A program made the position numbers and the translations under genes. A DNA stretch of 64,000 nt, from assembly GCA_041397765.1 (NCBI GenBank), contig JAWKWA010000006.1, positions 124,001-188,000 on the forward strand, written 5' to 3'. How positions within the stretch are numbered: the stretch's first letter is position 1; each line of letters starts with the position of its first letter. Below, one piece after another: positions 1 to 9,841 of the stretch. The notes beneath the pieces were generated by a model. The model searched no databases, had not been told where the DNA came from, and saw only the letters and a list, made by a program, of their open reading frames with translations. The DNA is from JAWKWA01 sp041397765. GTDB lineage: Bacteria; Pseudomonadota; Alphaproteobacteria; Rhizobiales; Hyphomicrobiaceae.

Positions 1-1550
1 TCGCCGGCATGCCGGGGGCCTATCTCTATGTGGCGCGGCAGGTCAGCGGACGCGTGCTCGACCAGCTGCGCCAGACCGAGCAGAGCGTCGCCGACTATCA
101 CGAGCTCGAGGGGCGGCGCGCCGGTACCCAGTTCGCCTTCGGCCTCATGCATGCCGAGCTGACCCTGACATTGCTGCTCGCGGCGGTGTGGATGGGCATG
201 TGGCTGGCGAACCGGCTGGTGGCGCCGGTCAGGAGCCTCATCACCGCCTCCCAGCAGGTGGCGCGCGGCAATTTCGAGGTCAGGGTTCCCGAGACGCTCG
301 GCGAGGGCGATCTGCGGCACCTCGCGGCGATCTTCAACCGCATGACGGGGGAGCTCAAGAAGCAGCGCGCCGAGCTCGTCGCCGCCAACGGCCAGCTCGA
401 CGAGCGGCGACGGTTCACCGAGGCGGTGCTGTCGGGCGTGTCGGCGGGCGTCGTCGGCCTCGATCAGGACGGCGTCATCACGCTCGCCAATCCTTCCGCG
501 CTCGCACTGCTCGGCCGCAAGGAGCGCGACCTGCTCGGCGTGCCGCTCGCCGAGGCGGTGCCGGAGTTCGGCAAGCTGCTTTCCGAGACCCAGGCGCAAA
601 AGCGGCGGGACTGGATGTCGGACCAGGTCGACCTGATGGTCGGCGGGGCTGAGCGCAATTTCGCATTGCAGGTGACGCGCGAGCGTGCCGACGACCACGA
701 TTACGGCTACGTCGTCACGTTCGACGACATCACCAGCCTCGTCACCGCGCAACGCGCCTCGGCCTGGGGCGACGTCGCGCGGCGGATCGCCCACGAGATC
801 AAGAATCCACTGACGCCGATACAACTCTCGGCCGAGCGGCTGAAGCGCAAATATGGCGGCGTGATCGGCGAGGACCGCGAGGTGTTCGACCGCTGCACCG
901 ACACGATCATTCGCAAGGTGGGCGATCTCGGCCGCATGGTCGACGAGTTCTCGGCGTTCGCCAAGATGCCGAAGCCGATCATGGAGCCGGAGGATCTGCG
1001 CGAGATCCTCAAGGAGCAGGTGTTCCTCTTCCAGGTCAGCGAGCCCGACATCGATTTCGTGGTCGACGTGCCCGGAACGCCGGTGATCCTCGCCTGCGAC
1101 CGGCGGCTGATGGGCCAGGCGCTGACCAATCTCGTCAAGAACGCGACCGAGGCGATCGCGGCGATGAGGGAGCGGATGGGCCGCGAGCGGGCCGACGAGG
1201 GCGGCGTCGAGGGGACGGCCGCGGCCGACTATCGCGGCCAGATCGAGGCGAGCCTCACGGTCGCCGACGGGCAGGTCACGGTCTCGGTGATCGACAATGG
1301 CTGCGGTCTGCCCAAGAAGGACCGCGGCCGGCTGGTCGAGCCCTACATGACGACGCGGGCCAAGGGCACGGGTATCGGCCTCGCCGTCGTCCACAAGGTG
1401 ACCGAGCAGCATGGCGGCAAGCTCCGCCTGGAGGATGCGCCACCGGCGCCCGGCCGCAGCCAAGGCGCGGCCATCCGCATGATCCTGCCGCTCGCCGAGC
1501 CTCGCGGGGCGGCGGTCGGCACCGACAAGGGCGAGGCAGCCGCCGAGTAG
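1..1550 (+). CDS. ntrY: Nitrogen-regulation sensor histidine kinase NtrY (5' end outside window)
   Basis: Membrane sensor kinase that phosphorylates NtrX in alphaproteobacterial nitrogen and redox control. About 513 C-terminal residues are visible; the frame is open to the left edge, so the N-terminal sensor region is missing. A hydrophobic segment (visible residues about 50-70) leads into a HAMP linker (70-120), then a PAS domain (about 135-245). The kinase core has the H-box motif RRIAHEIKNPLTP with the phosphorylated histidine near visible residue 262, N-box NLVKNATEA, and the ATP-lid motifs DNGCGLP and GTGIGLAV. The gene is followed after 35 bases by ntrX, as in other Rhizobiales. Domain order and neighbours make the identity secure. 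Confidence 0.95.
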   Translation, partial: AGMPGAYLYVARQVSGRVLDQLRQTEQSVADYHELEGRRAGTQFAFGLMHAELTLTLLLAAVWMGMWLANRLVAPVRSLITASQQVARGNFEVRVPETLGEGDLRHLAAIFNRMTGELKKQRAELVAANGQLDERRRFTEAVLSGVSAGVVGLDQDGVITLANPSALALLGRKERDLLGVPLAEAVPEFGKLLSETQAQKRRDWMSDQVDLMVGGAERNFALQVTRERADDHDYGYVVTFDDITSLVTAQRASAWGDVARRIAHEIKNPLTPIQLSAERLKRKYGGVIGEDREVFDRCTDTIIRKVGDLGRMVDEFSAFAKMPKPIMEPEDLREILKEQVFLFQVSEPDIDFVVDVPGTPVILACDRRLMGQALTNLVKNATEAIAAMRERMGRERADEGGVEGTAAADYRGQIEASLTVADGQVTVSVIDNGCGLPKKDRGRLVEPYMTTRAKGTGIGLAVVHKVTEQHGGKLRLEDAPPAPGRSQGAAIRMILPLAEPRGAAVGTDKGEAAAE

Positions 1551-1585
1551 GCGCGCCGATGCCCCTCACGCGAAGGGAGTGAGCG

Positions 1586-2976
1586 ATGACGGCAGACATC
1601 CTGATCGTCGACGACGAAACCGACATTCGTGAGCTCGTCGCCGGCATCCTCGAGGACGAGGGCTACAAGACCCGCCTCGCCCGCGACAGCGAGGAGGCCT
1701 TCTCGGCGATCGAGGAGCGCCGGCCCTCGCTCGTCGTTCTCGACATCTGGCTGCAGGGCAGCCGGCTCGATGGTCTCGAGGTGCTCTCGCTGATCAAGAA
1801 GCAGCACCCCGACCTGCCGGTCGTCATCATCTCGGGCCACGGCAATATCGAGACGGCCGTCACCGCCATCAAGCGGGGCGCGTACGACTATATCGAGAAG
1901 CCGTTCAAGGCCGACCGCATCCTGCTGATCACCCAGCGCGCGCTCGAGGCGACGCAGCTTCGCCGCGAGAACAAGGAACTGCGCGAGCGCTCGACCTTCT
2001 CCAGCGACATGGTCGGGCGCTCGAGCGCCATCTCGCAGTTGCGCCAGGCGCTCGACCGGGTGGCACGGACCAATTCGCGCGTCTTGATCCGCGGTCCGTC
2101 GGGCTCGGGCAAGGAGCTCGCTGCCCGTTTCATCCACACCAACTCCTCGCGCGCGAACGGTCCCTTCGTCGTACTCAACGCCGCGGTCATGTCGCCCGAG
2201 AGCGTTGAGCTGGAGATGTTCGGCACCGAGGACCGGCTCGGCGGTGCGCGCAAGGTCGGCGCGCTCGAGGCGGCCCACAACGGCACCCTCTATATCGACG
2301 AGGTCGCCGACATGCCGGTGCAGACGCAAGGCAAGGTGTTGCGCGTCCTCGTCGAGCAGAAATTCCAGCGGGTCGGCGGGTCCTCGAAGGTGGCGGTCGA
2401 CGTGCGCATCGTCTCGTCGACGAGCCGCGACCTGGAGCGCGAGATGGCCGAAGGCCGCTTCCGCGAGGAGTTGTTCCATCGGCTCAACGTGGTGCCGATC
2501 CGCGTGCCGGGGCTGGCCGAGCGGCGCGAGGACATTCCCGAGCTCGTCGAGTATTTCGTGCGCCAGATCGCCAGCGCGTCGGGCCTGCCGCCGCGCAAGA
2601 TCGGCGAGGACGCCATGGCGGTGCTGCAGTCGCACGACTGGCCAGGCAATGTCCGGCAACTGCGACTAATGTCCGGCGGCTGCTGATCCTCGCCGGCGGG
2701 GAGCCCGGGTTCGGTCGTAACCGCCGACATGCTGCCCGAGGAGATCGGCTCGGGAGTGCCGTTCGCCGCCAACAGGGGCAACGAGCATCTGATGTCGCTG
2801 CCCTTGCGCGATGCCCGCGAGATTTTCGGGAGTATCTGATCGCCCGGATCAACCGCTTCGGCAGCAACATCTCCAAGACCGCCGAGTTCGTGGGCATGGA
2901 GCGCTGGCGCTGCATCGCAAGCTGCGCGCTCGGCGTCAACTCATCCGAGCGCGGGCCGGAGGAGCGCCAGGCCTGA
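1586..2976 (+). pseudogene. ntrX: Nitrogen-regulation response regulator NtrX, frameshifted near the 3' end
   Basis: Sigma-54-type response regulator partnered with NtrY. The first 360 residues read cleanly: receiver domain with DILIVDDE and acceptor-aspartate region VVLDIWLQG, then an AAA+ core with GPSGSGKE (Walker A) and YIDEVADMP (Walker B). Reading stops early at 2684-2686. Conserved NtrX protein resumes if five small indels are corrected: one base lost near 2665, one gained near 2707, four lost near 2828, one lost near 2905 and two lost near 2928. The repaired frame encodes the Fis-type helix-turn-helix (NISKTAEFVGMER) and ends at TGA 2974-2976, giving about 465 residues, the normal length. 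The start is the ATG after GGGAGTGAGCG. Either sequence error or a recent pseudogene; the preserved codons argue for little time since the damage. Confidence 0.85.
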
Positions 2977-3513
2977 GGCCGTGGGCGGGCCAGCAGCCAT
3001 GCGGTCGACGGCCTTGTCTCCTGCGCCTCCCGCGCCACGACGTCGGTCCGCCAGGTGGCGGCGGGCCCGGCCGGTTCGACCGGGGCCGACGATGCGCAGC
3101 GTTCCGGCGGGCAGTCCCGGCGAGCCGGTCGGCAGGTCGTCCGGGTAGGATCGGGCGGGTAGGATCGGCGGGCGGGGTCGAGCGGGCGCGCATACGAAGC
3201 GACAAGACATTGATGCAGAAGCTGTCCGGCAAGGTCCGCTCCCTGCGAGGGCACGGCAGCCGGCGATCGCGCGAGCAGCGCCGAACCGTGCCGGACCGGC
3301 CGATCGCAGCGGATCGCCGTTGCGGATCGAACGCGCGGGCTCTGGACATGCTCGAGGGGGCTTTCCGTCTGCGCCGGAATCGCCAATGAGATCCCCTCGC
3401 AAACACCGGCCGTAACCCTCGGGGAACGGCCGCCGCGCCTGGCAGGAAGCGTGTGCTTTCCCGGCGCCGGTGGCCATCTTGCGAGGGATCGACAACTCCA
3501 AGAGGCCTCGGCC
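2977..3513. other. 537-bp gap between ntrX and trkA
   Basis: No protein-coding frame I can recognise on either strand and no clear terminator or promoter. The only structure noted is a short direct repeat GGGTAGGATCGG at 3143 and 3157. In related genomes trkA follows ntrX closely, so this stretch is somewhat long. Confidence 0.4.
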
Positions 3514-4890
3514 ATGAAGGTCATCATCTGCGGCGCCGGCCAAGTCGGCTATGGGATCGCCGAGCGGCTTGCCGCCGAGGGCAACGACGTGTCGGTGATC
3601 GACACCTCGCCCGAGCTCGTGCAGCGGGTCAACGACATGCTCGATGCGCGCGGCGTGCTCGGCCATGGCTCGCATCCCGATACGCTCGTCGAGGCGGGCG
3701 CGCGCGATGCCGACATGCTGATCGCGGCGACGCTGCACGACGAGGTCAACATGGTGGCCTGCCAGATCGCTCATTCGCTGTTCGACATCCCGACCAAAAT
3801 CGCGCGGGTGCGTGCGCAGAGCTATCTGAAGGACGAGTGGCGGCAGCTCTTTGCCCAGGAGCACATGGCGATCGACGTGGTGATCTCGCCCGAGGTCGAG
3901 GTCGGCGAGATGGTGCTGCGGCGACTAAACCTGCCGGGCGCCTTCGAGACCATGAGCTTCGGCGACGGGCGGATCAGCGCGGTCGGGGTGCATTGCGAGG
4001 ACAACTGCCCGATCGTCGACACGCCGCTGCGCCAGCTCTCCGAGCTCTTTCCGGATCTGCCGGTGGTGATCGTCGCCATCGTGCGCAACGGACGCCTGCT
4101 GGTGCCCCATGGCGACGATGCGCTGAAGGTCGGGGACGACGCCTATTTCGTCGCCCCCAACGAGCAGGTGACGCGGACCTTGAAGATCTGCGGTCACGAG
4201 GAGCAGCATTCGCGGCGCGTCATCATCGCGAGCGGCGGCAATATCGGCTACTACGTCGCCAACGAGATCGAGAAGCGGCTGCCGCAGGTTCGCACCAAGC
4301 TCGTCGAGCTCAACCGCCAGCGCGCGACCGAGGTGGCGGGCCTGTTGCCGCAGACCGTGGTGCTGCACGGATCGGCCCTCAACGAGGACCTGCTGCGCGA
4401 GGCCGACATCCAGCGCGCCGACACCATGGTGGCGCTCACCAACGACGATCAGGTCAACATCCTCACCTGCGTGCTCGCCCGCCAGCTCGGCTGCCCGCGC
4501 AATCTGTGTCTCATCAACAACCCGGCCTATGCGACCGTGGTCCGCTCGCTCGGCATCGGCGCGCAGATCAATCCGCGCACGGTGACGGTGTCGCGGGTGC
4601 TGCAGCATGTCCGGCGTGGCCGGATCCGCGGCGTCTTCTCGATCCACAACGGCGACGCCGAGCTGATCGAGACGGAGGCGCTCGAGACCGCGCCCATCGT
4701 CGGGCGGCCGATGCGCGACCTCAACCTGCCCGACGGCATCCGCTTCGGCGCCATCCTGCGCGAGGGCAAGGTGATCATCCCGACCGGCTCGACGGAGCTG
4801 GAGGCCAAGGATCGTGCCGTCGTCTTTGCGACCGCCGAGCATGTGCGCGACGTCGAGCAGATGTTTCGTGTCAGCCTCGAATATTTCTGA
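3514..4890 (+). CDS. trkA: Trk potassium-uptake regulatory protein TrkA
   Basis: Peripheral NAD(H)-binding subunit that controls the Trk potassium channel at the inner membrane. The 458-residue protein has two RCK repeats: the first opens with the Rossmann motif IICGAGQVGYG, the second with IIASGGNIGYY near residue 235, each followed by an RCK_C half. This matches the two-repeat, about 458-residue family form. An in-frame start 63 bases upstream exists, but MKVIICGAGQ is the universal N-terminus, so ATG 3514 was chosen. It follows ntrX, as in Rhizobiales, where ntrY-ntrX-trkA are neighbours. No Trk channel gene lies in this window. Confidence 0.96.
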   Translation: MKVIICGAGQVGYGIAERLAAEGNDVSVIDTSPELVQRVNDMLDARGVLGHGSHPDTLVEAGARDADMLIAATLHDEVNMVACQIAHSLFDIPTKIARVRAQSYLKDEWRQLFAQEHMAIDVVISPEVEVGEMVLRRLNLPGAFETMSFGDGRISAVGVHCEDNCPIVDTPLRQLSELFPDLPVVIVAIVRNGRLLVPHGDDALKVGDDAYFVAPNEQVTRTLKICGHEEQHSRRVIIASGGNIGYYVANEIEKRLPQVRTKLVELNRQRATEVAGLLPQTVVLHGSALNEDLLREADIQRADTMVALTNDDQVNILTCVLARQLGCPRNLCLINNPAYATVVRSLGIGAQINPRTVTVSRVLQHVRRGRIRGVFSIHNGDAELIETEALETAPIVGRPMRDLNLPDGIRFGAILREGKVIIPTGSTELEAKDRAVVFATAEHVRDVEQMFRVSLEYF

Positions 4891-5148
4891 GGCGTCATGT
4901 GGCGGCAGCCGACCGGCGAGCGTGTCGGCTGGGTCGGTCGAGTGCAATCATGAGGTCTGCGGCCGGTGCACCGGCGAGGTGGCGGCTGCCATCTCGATAC
5001 CCCTTCATCTGGTGGGGGTGCGGGCTCGTCGCTGGCAGCCATGGCATTTGCTCGTTTCTTCTGTTGCCGTGTCTCGGAGGCCCGGCTATCTGGACTTCGA
5101 GGCGGTGCGATCGTCGCAAGGCGCCGATGTGGTGGTGCGGAGATCGCC

Positions 5149-6009
5149 ATGGCGCGCAGGGTCTATGTCAACGGGCGTTACCTGCCCTATGCCCAGGCGA
5201 TGATCCACGCGGAGGATCGCGGCTTCCTGTTCGGCGATGCGGTCTACGAGGTCTGCACCATCGAGGATGGCCGGATCGTCGACGAGCGCCGCCATCTCGA
5301 CCGGCTCGACCGCTCGCTCGCCGAGATCGGCATGGCGCAGCCAATGTCGCGGCCGGCGCTCCACCGGGTCATGAAGGAGACCGTGCGGCAGAACGGCGTG
5401 CGCGACGGCATCGTCTACCTGGAGATATCGCGCGGGGCGGCGGGGCCGCGGAATTTCCGGTTTCCATCGCCCGGCACCCGGCCGACGGTCGTCTGTCTCG
5501 CCCGGTCGATCTCGCGGAGGCGGCTCGATGAGGCGGCCACGAAGGGCATCGCCGTCGTCACGGTGCGCGACATCCGCTGGCATCGGCCCGACATCAAGAC
5601 CGTGCAGCTCCTCGCCGCCGTCCTCGCCAAGGAGGAGGCCGCCGCCCGCGGCGGGGCCGAGGCGTGGCTCGTCGATCCGACCGGCTATGTGACGGAGGGA
5701 GCCTCGAGCAATGCCTGGATCGTCGCCGGCAACGGGCGCGTCGTAACGCGGCCGGCCGAGCACGGCATCCTCAGGGGCGTGACGCGGATGGTGCTGCTCG
5801 ATGTGCTCGCGGCCGAGGGGCTCACCCTGTGCGAGCGGGCCTTCCGGGTCGAGGAGGCCTACGAGGCGCACGAGGCCTTCATCACCAGCGCGAGCAACAC
5901 CGTCATGCCGGTCGTCAGTATCGACGGTCATCAGCTCGGCGAGGGCCGGCCGGGGCCGGTGACGATGCGGCTGCGCAAGGCCTTCGCCACCGGGTCGGAA
6001 TATACTTGA
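5149..6009 (+). CDS. dat: Class IV PLP aminotransferase, D-amino-acid aminotransferase-like
   Basis: Cytosolic pyridoxal-phosphate enzyme of fold type IV, the family of D-alanine and branched-chain aminotransferases. The 286 residues have the N-terminal signature VYVNGRYLPYAQA with EDRGFLFGDAVYE, the lysine motif DIKTVQLLAAVLAKEEA that holds the Schiff-base lysine in D-amino-acid transaminases, and the cofactor-phosphate region VTEGASSNAW. Length fits the family (about 285). ATG 5149 was chosen because upstream residues of the open frame are low-complexity and unlike the family. It sits between trkA and hfq, its usual place in Rhizobiales. Substrate preference (D-alanine or another) cannot be read from the sequence. 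Confidence 0.88.
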   Translation: MARRVYVNGRYLPYAQAMIHAEDRGFLFGDAVYEVCTIEDGRIVDERRHLDRLDRSLAEIGMAQPMSRPALHRVMKETVRQNGVRDGIVYLEISRGAAGPRNFRFPSPGTRPTVVCLARSISRRRLDEAATKGIAVVTVRDIRWHRPDIKTVQLLAAVLAKEEAAARGGAEAWLVDPTGYVTEGASSNAWIVAGNGRVVTRPAEHGILRGVTRMVLLDVLAAEGLTLCERAFRVEEAYEAHEAFITSASNTVMPVVSIDGHQLGEGRPGPVTMRLRKAFATGSEYT

Positions 6010-6132
6010 GTTTCGGGGGCGCGAGGCGGCCCGGCGAAGGCGGGTGGCGGCACCCCCGCATCGGGCTGTGCTTGCCCGGGCCCACCCCTTCAACGGCGTG
6101 GATGCAATGGTTGCTGAAATGTGTTAGCGGAT

Positions 6133-6162
6133 TTGCAAGTCGCGTGAGGCATCGGGCAATAG
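6133..6162 (+). promoter_or_regulatory. Possible sigma-70-type promoter for hfq
   Basis: TTGCAA at 6133-6138 and CAATAG at 6157-6162 are 18 bases apart, about 110 bases before the hfq start. The -35 match is fair and the -10 match weak. The call rests on position and spacing only. Confidence 0.25.
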
Positions 6163-6274
6163 ACCGGCGAGGCGCTCAACGGAAACCGGCACGGTGCGAA
6201 AATAATCAATAACCGGGACAAGGGTGGACCTGATCCGCGGCCCACGACCTCCGGACAGAAGAACGGATAGAAAA

Positions 6275-6529
6275 ATGGCCGCCGAGCGGACTCAAAGCCT
6301 GCAGGACACGTTCCTCAACCACGTCCGTAAGCAGAAAATCCCCCTCACCATATTCCTCGTCAACGGCGTGAAACTCCAGGGGGTCGTCACCTGGTTCGAC
6401 AATTTCTGCGTGCTGCTGCGGCGCGACGGCCACTCGCAGCTCGTCTACAAGCACGCCATCTCGACCATCATGCCCGGACAGCCGGTGACGCTGATGGACG
6501 CCGAGGGCGGAGAAGGGCAGTCGAGCTAA
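6275..6529 (+). CDS. hfq: RNA chaperone Hfq
   Basis: Ring-forming Sm-like protein that pairs small RNAs with mRNAs. The 84 residues contain the Sm1 segment ([20 protein letters not shown]) and the Sm2 motif YKHAISTI typical of Hfq. ATG 6275 gives the standard N-terminus [11 protein letters not shown]; a longer in-frame start at 6224 would add 17 atypical residues. Its stop codon is immediately followed by the TTG start of hflX, so the two are almost surely translated from one message, as in most proteobacteria. Confidence 0.97.
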   Translation: MAAERTQSLQDTFLNHVRKQKIPLTIFLVNGVKLQGVVTWFDNFCVLLRRDGHSQLVYKHAISTIMPGQPVTLMDAEGGEGQSS

Positions 6530-8062
6530 TTGGCCAGGGGCAAACGCACCGATAGCGGAACGCAGGGGGGCCGCGGCGGCGAGGGGGCTGCGAGAGCCGG
6601 CTCTGCCGGGGCCAGATCTGCAGGTGCAGGATCTGCTGGGGCCGGCGCAGACGGGCAGGAGGATCCGCGCCTCACGCAAGAGGCCGGCGCCGATCCGGCC
6701 GAGGCCGCGGTGGCGCGGGGACGGGGCGAGCAGCTGCTCCCCTCGATCCGGCCGCCGACCCGAGCGGCCGTCGTCGCGCCGGTGTCCCGCCGTGCCGAGG
6801 CTTCGGTCGCCGCGCCGGGCCGCACCGAGACCGAGCGCACCGCCGACGCCCAGCTCGAGGAGGCACGCCTCGCGCGCGCCATCGATCTCGACATCCGCGT
6901 GCAGATGACGCTTCCGCTCGCTCGTCTCAGGCCCTCGACGCTGATCGGCGAGGGCAAGCTCGCGGAGATCTCGGGCCTCGTCGAGGCCGAGGAGATCGAG
7001 CTCGTCATCGTCGACCACACGCTGACGCCCGGCCAGCAGCGCAATCTGGAAAAGACGCTGAAGGCCAAGGTGCTCGACCGCACCGGTCTCATTCTCGAGA
7101 TTTTCGGCAGGCGCGCCCGCACGCGCGAGGGCCGGCTGCAGGTCGAGCTCGCCCATCTCACCTACCAGAAGAGCCGCCTCGTCCGCTCCTGGACCCATCT
7201 GGAGCGCCAAAGGGGTGGCGCGGGCTTTCTCGGGGGGCCCGGCGAGACGCAGATCGAGCTCGACCGGCGCCTGCTGCAGGACCGTATCGACGCCCTGAAG
7301 AAGGAGCTCGCCGCCGTCGTCATGACGCGCGAATTGCACCGCGAGGGGCGCACCCGTGTGCCCTATCCGGTGGTCGCGCTGGTCGGCTACACGAATGCCG
7401 GCAAGTCGACGCTGTTCAACCGCCTGACGGGCGCCGGCGTGCTCGCCAAGGACCAGCTCTTCGCCACGCTCGATCCGACCATGCGCGAGATCCGCCTGCC
7501 GGGCGGGCGCCGCGTCATCCTCTCCGACACGGTCGGCTTCATCTCCGAGCTGCCGACCATGCTGGTGGCGGCCTTCCGCGCCACGCTCGAGGAGGTGGTC
7601 GAGGCCGATCTGGTGCTGCATGTCCGCGATATCGCCCACGCCGAGAGCGAGGCGCAGGCGCGCGACGTCGAGGCGGTGCTCGCCGATCTCGGCATCGACG
7701 TCGCCGACGAGGAGACCGAGCTCGTCGAGGTCTGGAACAAGGCCGACCTGCTCGCCGCCGAACGGGCCGGGGAACTGAGCCTGCTCGCCCAGCGCAGCAG
7801 CCGGCGGACCGTGCTGGTCTCGGCCGCAACGGGCGATGGGATCGAGGAGCTGCTCGGGCTCGTCGATGAGCGGCTCGGCCGGCGCGATCTCGTGCTCGAC
7901 GTGACGGTGCCGGCGGCCGACGGCAAGCTGCTCGCCTGGCTCTACCAGAACGCCGAGGTGGTGGCGCGCGAGAGCGACGAGGCCGGCGACTCGCGGCTCA
8001 AGGTGCGCATCGCGCCCGAGCGCCAGGGCCGGCTGCTCGCCCGGCTCGGCCGGTCGGGCTGA
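6530..8062 (+). CDS. hflX: Ribosome-associated GTPase HflX
   Basis: GTPase that binds the 50S subunit and splits stalled ribosomes. The 510 residues have an HflX N-terminal domain, the family linker motif GGPGETQIE, and a G domain with GYTNAGKST (G1), DTVGFISELP (G3) and NKAD (G4). The protein is longer than E. coli HflX (426 residues) because of an Ala/Gly/Arg-rich N-terminal tail of about 90 residues. That tail depends on the TTG start directly after the hfq stop; a start further inside cannot be excluded. It is co-transcribed with hfq, the conserved arrangement. Confidence 0.95.
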   Translation: MARGKRTDSGTQGGRGGEGAARAGSAGARSAGAGSAGAGADGQEDPRLTQEAGADPAEAAVARGRGEQLLPSIRPPTRAAVVAPVSRRAEASVAAPGRTETERTADAQLEEARLARAIDLDIRVQMTLPLARLRPSTLIGEGKLAEISGLVEAEEIELVIVDHTLTPGQQRNLEKTLKAKVLDRTGLILEIFGRRARTREGRLQVELAHLTYQKSRLVRSWTHLERQRGGAGFLGGPGETQIELDRRLLQDRIDALKKELAAVVMTRELHREGRTRVPYPVVALVGYTNAGKSTLFNRLTGAGVLAKDQLFATLDPTMREIRLPGGRRVILSDTVGFISELPTMLVAAFRATLEEVVEADLVLHVRDIAHAESEAQARDVEAVLADLGIDVADEETELVEVWNKADLLAAERAGELSLLAQRSSRRTVLVSAATGDGIEELLGLVDERLGRRDLVLDVTVPAADGKLLAWLYQNAEVVARESDEAGDSRLKVRIAPERQGRLLARLGRSG

Positions 8063-8108
8063 GACGCCGGATGGCCGGCGCGCGCCCATGTGCCGGCGAT
8101 CGGCCGTG

Positions 8109-9020
8109 TCAGGCCTCGTCTTTGGTTTCCGGCTTCCTTTCCAGGTTCTTGGCCTCGTCCCACAGACGGTCCATCTCGGCGAGGTCGGACTGCGCGGGGC
8201 TGCGGCCGTCCGCGGCGAGGCGGCGCTCGATATGGGCGAAACGGCGCGCGAATTTCGCATTGGCGGAACGCAGCGCCGCCTCGGGGTCGATGGCGAGGTG
8301 GCGGGCCACATTGGCCATGACGAAGAAGAGATCGCCGAGCTCGGCCTCGATCTCGCGGTGTTCGGGGCTGGCGGTCTTCCAGTCGATGCCGGCGTGGGCC
8401 GCGCTCGGGCTGCCGCCGAGTGCCGCCTCGAGTTCGGCGAGTTCCTCGCGCATCTTGTCGAAGACGGGACCGAGCGAGGGCCAGTCGAAGCCGACGCGGG
8501 CGGCCTTCGACTGCAGCTTGACCGCCCGGGTCAGCGCGGGCAGTCCGGTCGGGACCTCGGCAAGAAGGCTCGCGGCGGGCGAGGTGCCGGCATCGGCCGT
8601 CGTGCTCGCCGTCCTTGCCGCCCGGGCCGCCTTCTCCTTGGCCTTGATGTCCTCCCAGAAACCCTTGGCGGCGCCCGCCGAGCGGGCGGCCTCGTCGCCG
8701 AACACATGGGGGTGGCGGCGCACCATCTTGCGGGCGATGCCGTCGACCACGTCGGCGAGCGCGAAGGCGCCTTCCTCCTCGGCCATGCGGGCGTGATAGA
8801 CGACCTGGAGGAGGAGGTCGCCGAGCTCCTCGCAAAGGTCGGACCGGTCGCCGCGCTCGATGGCATCGGCGACCTCGTAGGCCTCCTCGATGGTGTAGGG
8901 GGCGATGGTCGAGAAGTCCTGCTCGAGGTCCCAGGGACAGCCGGTCACGGGCGTGCGCAGCGCGGCCATGATGGCGACGAGGTCGTCGAGCGTCTTGCGG
9001 CCGCCATTCTCGGCTGACAT
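8109..9020 (-). CDS. mazG: Nucleoside triphosphate pyrophosphohydrolase MazG
   Basis: Hydrolyses NTPs and dNTPs to monophosphates, cleaning the pool and tuning stress signalling. The protein has 303 residues and two MazG domains: the first with the metal-binding pattern EEAYEVADAI and EELGDLLLQVV, the second with EIEAELGDLFFVMANVAR. Both carry the acidic EExxE/ExxD residues. Length is slightly above the usual 265-280 because of an Ala-rich insert between the domains. The start ATG 9020 is preceded by GAGAGGAAAGC, a good ribosome site. It converges with hflX, its usual neighbour. Confidence 0.95.
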   Translation of the reverse strand: MSAENGGRKTLDDLVAIMAALRTPVTGCPWDLEQDFSTIAPYTIEEAYEVADAIERGDRSDLCEELGDLLLQVVYHARMAEEEGAFALADVVDGIARKMVRRHPHVFGDEAARSAGAAKGFWEDIKAKEKAARAARTASTTADAGTSPAASLLAEVPTGLPALTRAVKLQSKAARVGFDWPSLGPVFDKMREELAELEAALGGSPSAAHAGIDWKTASPEHREIEAELGDLFFVMANVARHLAIDPEAALRSANAKFARRFAHIERRLAADGRSPAQSDLAEMDRLWDEAKNLERKPETKDEA

Positions 9021-9070
9021 GCTTTCCTCTCCTTCCGCTCCTGTCCGGCGCTCCGCCGGGCAGATCCATC

Positions 9071-9832
9071 ATGCAGGCGACGCCCGACGTGCTGCGTATC
9101 CTCTACAACCTCATCGTGCTCGCGGCCGAGCTGCTGGCAATCGCCGGCGCGGCGGCGCTCGGCTACCAGATGCCCTATGCCTTCGCGGCGCTGACGGGTC
9201 TCCTCGGCGTCGGTCTCGGCATCGGGCTCGAGCGGGCGCGGCTGCGCAACGAGCTGCCGTTCTATTTCGACCGGGAGCGGCCGCCGGGCGGCTGGTTCGT
9301 CGGCTTGGTGGCGTCCGGCGAGGCGCTGGTCAAGGGCGTGATCGCCTCGGCGGTGGCGCTGCTCTTGTTCTCGGGCACCAATCGGGAGCGTTTATTCTGG
9401 GTGGCGGTCGCCTTCGCGGTGACGACTTTTGCCGGAACGAGCGTGCTGCGGCGTCTGACCCTCAGCCTCAGGGCGCGGCCGTCGCGCTGGGGCTATTTCC
9501 GCCTTGCCGTGCCGCTCGGCCTGCTGTTCTCGACGATCATCGCAATCCTGGTCGCGGTCCGTCTCGTCGAGCAGACCGGGCTCGTCGACATCCTGCGCCA
9601 CGTCACCTTCGACATGGCGGCGCGGCCGAGCCTCGACCAGGTGAGCGAGCTCCTGTTCCAGTTGAAGCAGCTCATCGACGCGACCGTGGTGACGCTGCTT
9701 TCGACCTTCCTCGACCCGGACGTCGCCCAGATCGCCGGGATCATCGCCAGCGTCAATGCGCTCGCCGGCTTCGTGGTGGCGGTCTATGCGGTGGTGATCG
9801 CCGAGGCGGTGCGGCTCGCCGAGCGGGTGTGA
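9071..9832 (+). CDS. Membrane protein of unknown function
   Basis: A 253-residue integral membrane protein that I do not recognise. Hydrophobic stretches lie at about residues 9-27, 33-50, 95-125 and 150-170, with a final one near 225-248. The region at about 175-225 is soluble in character and amphipathic. There is no signal peptidase site, metal motif or enzyme signature. It is divergent from mazG with only 50 bases between starts, so the two may share a control region. Codon use matches the neighbours, so it is a native gene and not a recent arrival. Confidence 0.7.
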   Translation: MQATPDVLRILYNLIVLAAELLAIAGAAALGYQMPYAFAALTGLLGVGLGIGLERARLRNELPFYFDRERPPGGWFVGLVASGEALVKGVIASAVALLLFSGTNRERLFWVAVAFAVTTFAGTSVLRRLTLSLRARPSRWGYFRLAVPLGLLFSTIIAILVAVRLVEQTGLVDILRHVTFDMAARPSLDQVSELLFQLKQLIDATVVTLLSTFLDPDVAQIAGIIASVNALAGFVVAVYAVVIAEAVRLAERV

Positions 9833-9841
9833 AGCCCGGGC

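Noticed and set aside
3143..3168. Short direct repeat GGGTAGGATCGG in the ntrX-trkA gap
   Set aside because: Only two 12-bp copies 14 bases apart; too small to distinguish from chance.
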